From the IMG/VR virus record IMGVR_UViG_3300048597_000133, positions 33,523 through 97,522 of that record: a stretch of DNA of 64,000 nucleotides. One strand, written 5' to 3'. The notes beneath the pieces are model-generated. The model searched no databases. It was not told the DNA's origin and saw nothing but the letters and a program-made list of their open reading frames with translations. A program made the position numbers and the translations under genes. Every line of letters starts with the position of its first letter. Position 1 is the stretch's first letter. This DNA comes from a virus. Below are positions 62,987 through 64,000 of the stretch, in pieces.

Positions 62987-64000
62987 CTCACCCCCAGACG
63001 CATTTAGATTCCTACTGCGGTCTTCAAATACAATCAATAGAGTCCCATCTAACACCGGCTTAATACGGGAAGGCGATGAGATTGCTGATGGTAAGACAGG
63101 CTCAGAAGTAGGTATCGTACATTTAGTAGAAGCTAAGATTGACGGCGACCCAGAGCTAAAAGACTCTAGCGCCGGTCTTTACTTTAAAGTAGGCACAACC
63201 TTAGGTTCTGACTCTAGTGACAAAGTAGTCCGCATTGGACCAGTCTACGTGACTACTAATGGTGTTCGTCCAGATGAACGAGAGTTAAATAACACCGACG
63301 TTGATTATACTGGAGCACTTTGGTATCGCGGTGACTCTAAGAACCTGTACATTAACTACACCGGTGAGCATAATGATGCGGCTTGGGAACTACTAAGCGC
63401 TCATTATACTAATGACACTCCGACACCTTTTACTTTTGGTGGTATCCCACAGGGCACTACTTTTGACCGCGCTAGTTTTGAAGAGTTTGTCACTAGACTC
63501 TTATATCCTGATGCCATTATTAACCAAGCGGCACTGAAAATAGACCCAGACCCTATAGGAGTCAATAATCAAGATTTAACTGTAGAGGTGGGTACTGAGA
63601 TTGCTGTGCCTGGCGGCGCCAATCTACGAACTTTATCTATCCAGCCTGGTCCTTATCATCGGATAACTAACGTATCTTATGTAGGGGGCACTAACCCTGA
63701 AGAGCTATTAATAGCAGAGAACGCTTTCCCCGGCGGTTCTTATAGCGGATTAGGTATTAATCGTATATATACTTATAGTCAAGCTACTCCGATGGCGTAT
63801 AACACGCCAGCTACTTTTTATTGGGGTTCTAGACTAACTACTGCATCGGGAAATGTGATTGATGGACAACGGCGGTCCATTAAATGGCGTTATCGAACTT
63901 TTGTAGCCTATAGTGAAAACCCTAATTTGACAGTAGTAGATGACGAAGATTACGGCTCTTTATTAGATAGGGTAACTGAGTGGGAAAAACCTGATGTGGA
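62979..64000 (+). CDS. virion structural protein, C-terminus off the window
   Basis: Hand-translated from ATG 62979: MSNSPPDAFRFLLRSSNT, then a domain AGLYFKVG..VVRIGPVYV..ALWYRGDSKNLYINY that parallels the N-terminal segment of the previous gene (GLWIRTG..LVRIGNVLI..LFWYNTRNKHLYVRV). The rest is beta-rich. The frame stays open to the window edge. Likely a tail or baseplate protein. Confidence 0.6.
   Translation, partial: MSNSPPDAFRFLLRSSNTINRVPSNTGLIREGDEIADGKTGSEVGIVHLVEAKIDGDPELKDSSAGLYFKVGTTLGSDSSDKVVRIGPVYVTTNGVRPDERELNNTDVDYTGALWYRGDSKNLYINYTGEHNDAAWELLSAHYTNDTPTPFTFGGIPQGTTFDRASFEEFVTRLLYPDAIINQAALKIDPDPIGVNNQDLTVEVGTEIAVPGGANLRTLSIQPGPYHRITNVSYVGGTNPEELLIAENAFPGGSYSGLGINRIYTYSQATPMAYNTPATFYWGSRLTTASGNVIDGQRRSIKWRYRTFVAYSENPNLTVVDDEDYGSLLDRVTEWEKPDV

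Overview
The window is an internal segment of a double-stranded DNA bacteriophage genome; both edges cut through genes (a helicase at the left, a virion gene at the right). It carries a SNF2-type helicase, family A DNA polymerase, RecA, ATP-dependent DNA ligase, ThyX, a dNMP kinase, a MazG-like protein, RIIA- and RIIB-like proteins, an endolysin/holin pair and tail-fibre genes. A cyanobacterial host is suggested by PhoH, ThyX, a DUF6745-like protein and the kind of IS200/IS605 TnpB elements present. That host assignment is inference; no host gene or tRNA identifies it. I recognised no tRNA, rRNA or CRISPR array.

Layout. 1-12.9 kb (minus strand): helicase, UDG-like protein, DHH phosphoesterase, a possible clamp, holin and endolysin, the C-terminal half of a split DNA polymerase broken by two group I introns with LAGLIDADG endonucleases, then RIIA. 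13.0-16.4 kb (plus): a mosaic tail-fibre cassette with duplicated anchor and partner modules. 16.4-25.5 kb and 29.0-36.0 kb (minus): small genes, dominated by tandem arrays of about fifty very small ORFs that begin Met-(Leu/Ile/Val)-(Thr/Ser/Asn/Ala)-Lys. DNA ligase (25.7-26.9 kb) and two TnpB-only IS elements (27.7-29.0 and 33.5-34.9 kb) lie among them. 36-53 kb (minus): assorted early-type genes including a kinase-RNA ligase fusion, metallophosphoesterase, RIIB-like, MazG-like, a tandem-HTH protein, a KilA-N antirepressor, an RlpA-like exported protein and PIN-PhoH. 53.4-58.9 kb (minus): nucleotide metabolism and replication (ThyX, dNMP kinase, the intein-bearing N-terminal half of DNA polymerase, RecA, a nuclease). 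58.9-64 kb: mainly plus-strand virion genes.

How it works together. The DNA polymerase is assembled from two genes 46 kb apart. The 55.2-56.9 kb gene supplies the 3'-5' exonuclease and the start of the polymerase domain after excision of a 128-residue mini-intein. The 6.7-9.6 kb gene supplies motifs A, B and C after removal of two group I introns, whose insertion points fall exactly in motifs A and C. RecA, ligase, helicase and possibly a clamp complete replication and repair. ThyX, dNMP kinase and the MazG-like protein adjust nucleotide pools. The kinase-ligase fusion is of the type used to repair RNA cut by host nucleases. Lysis uses the endolysin and holin, perhaps aided by the RlpA-like protein.

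The most unusual content is the small-ORF array. Its conserved start (ATG-NTR-ACT-AAR in most members) carries stop codons in both other frames, so it can end an upstream ORF and start the next one at the same place. Members share a C-terminal pattern, and one member is visibly decaying. Terminator-like hairpins sit only 7-30 nt before many start codons. A second strong result is that one IS element interrupts a secreted SH3-domain gene: joining the flanks restores a complete signal peptide, which fixes the element's ends to the base.
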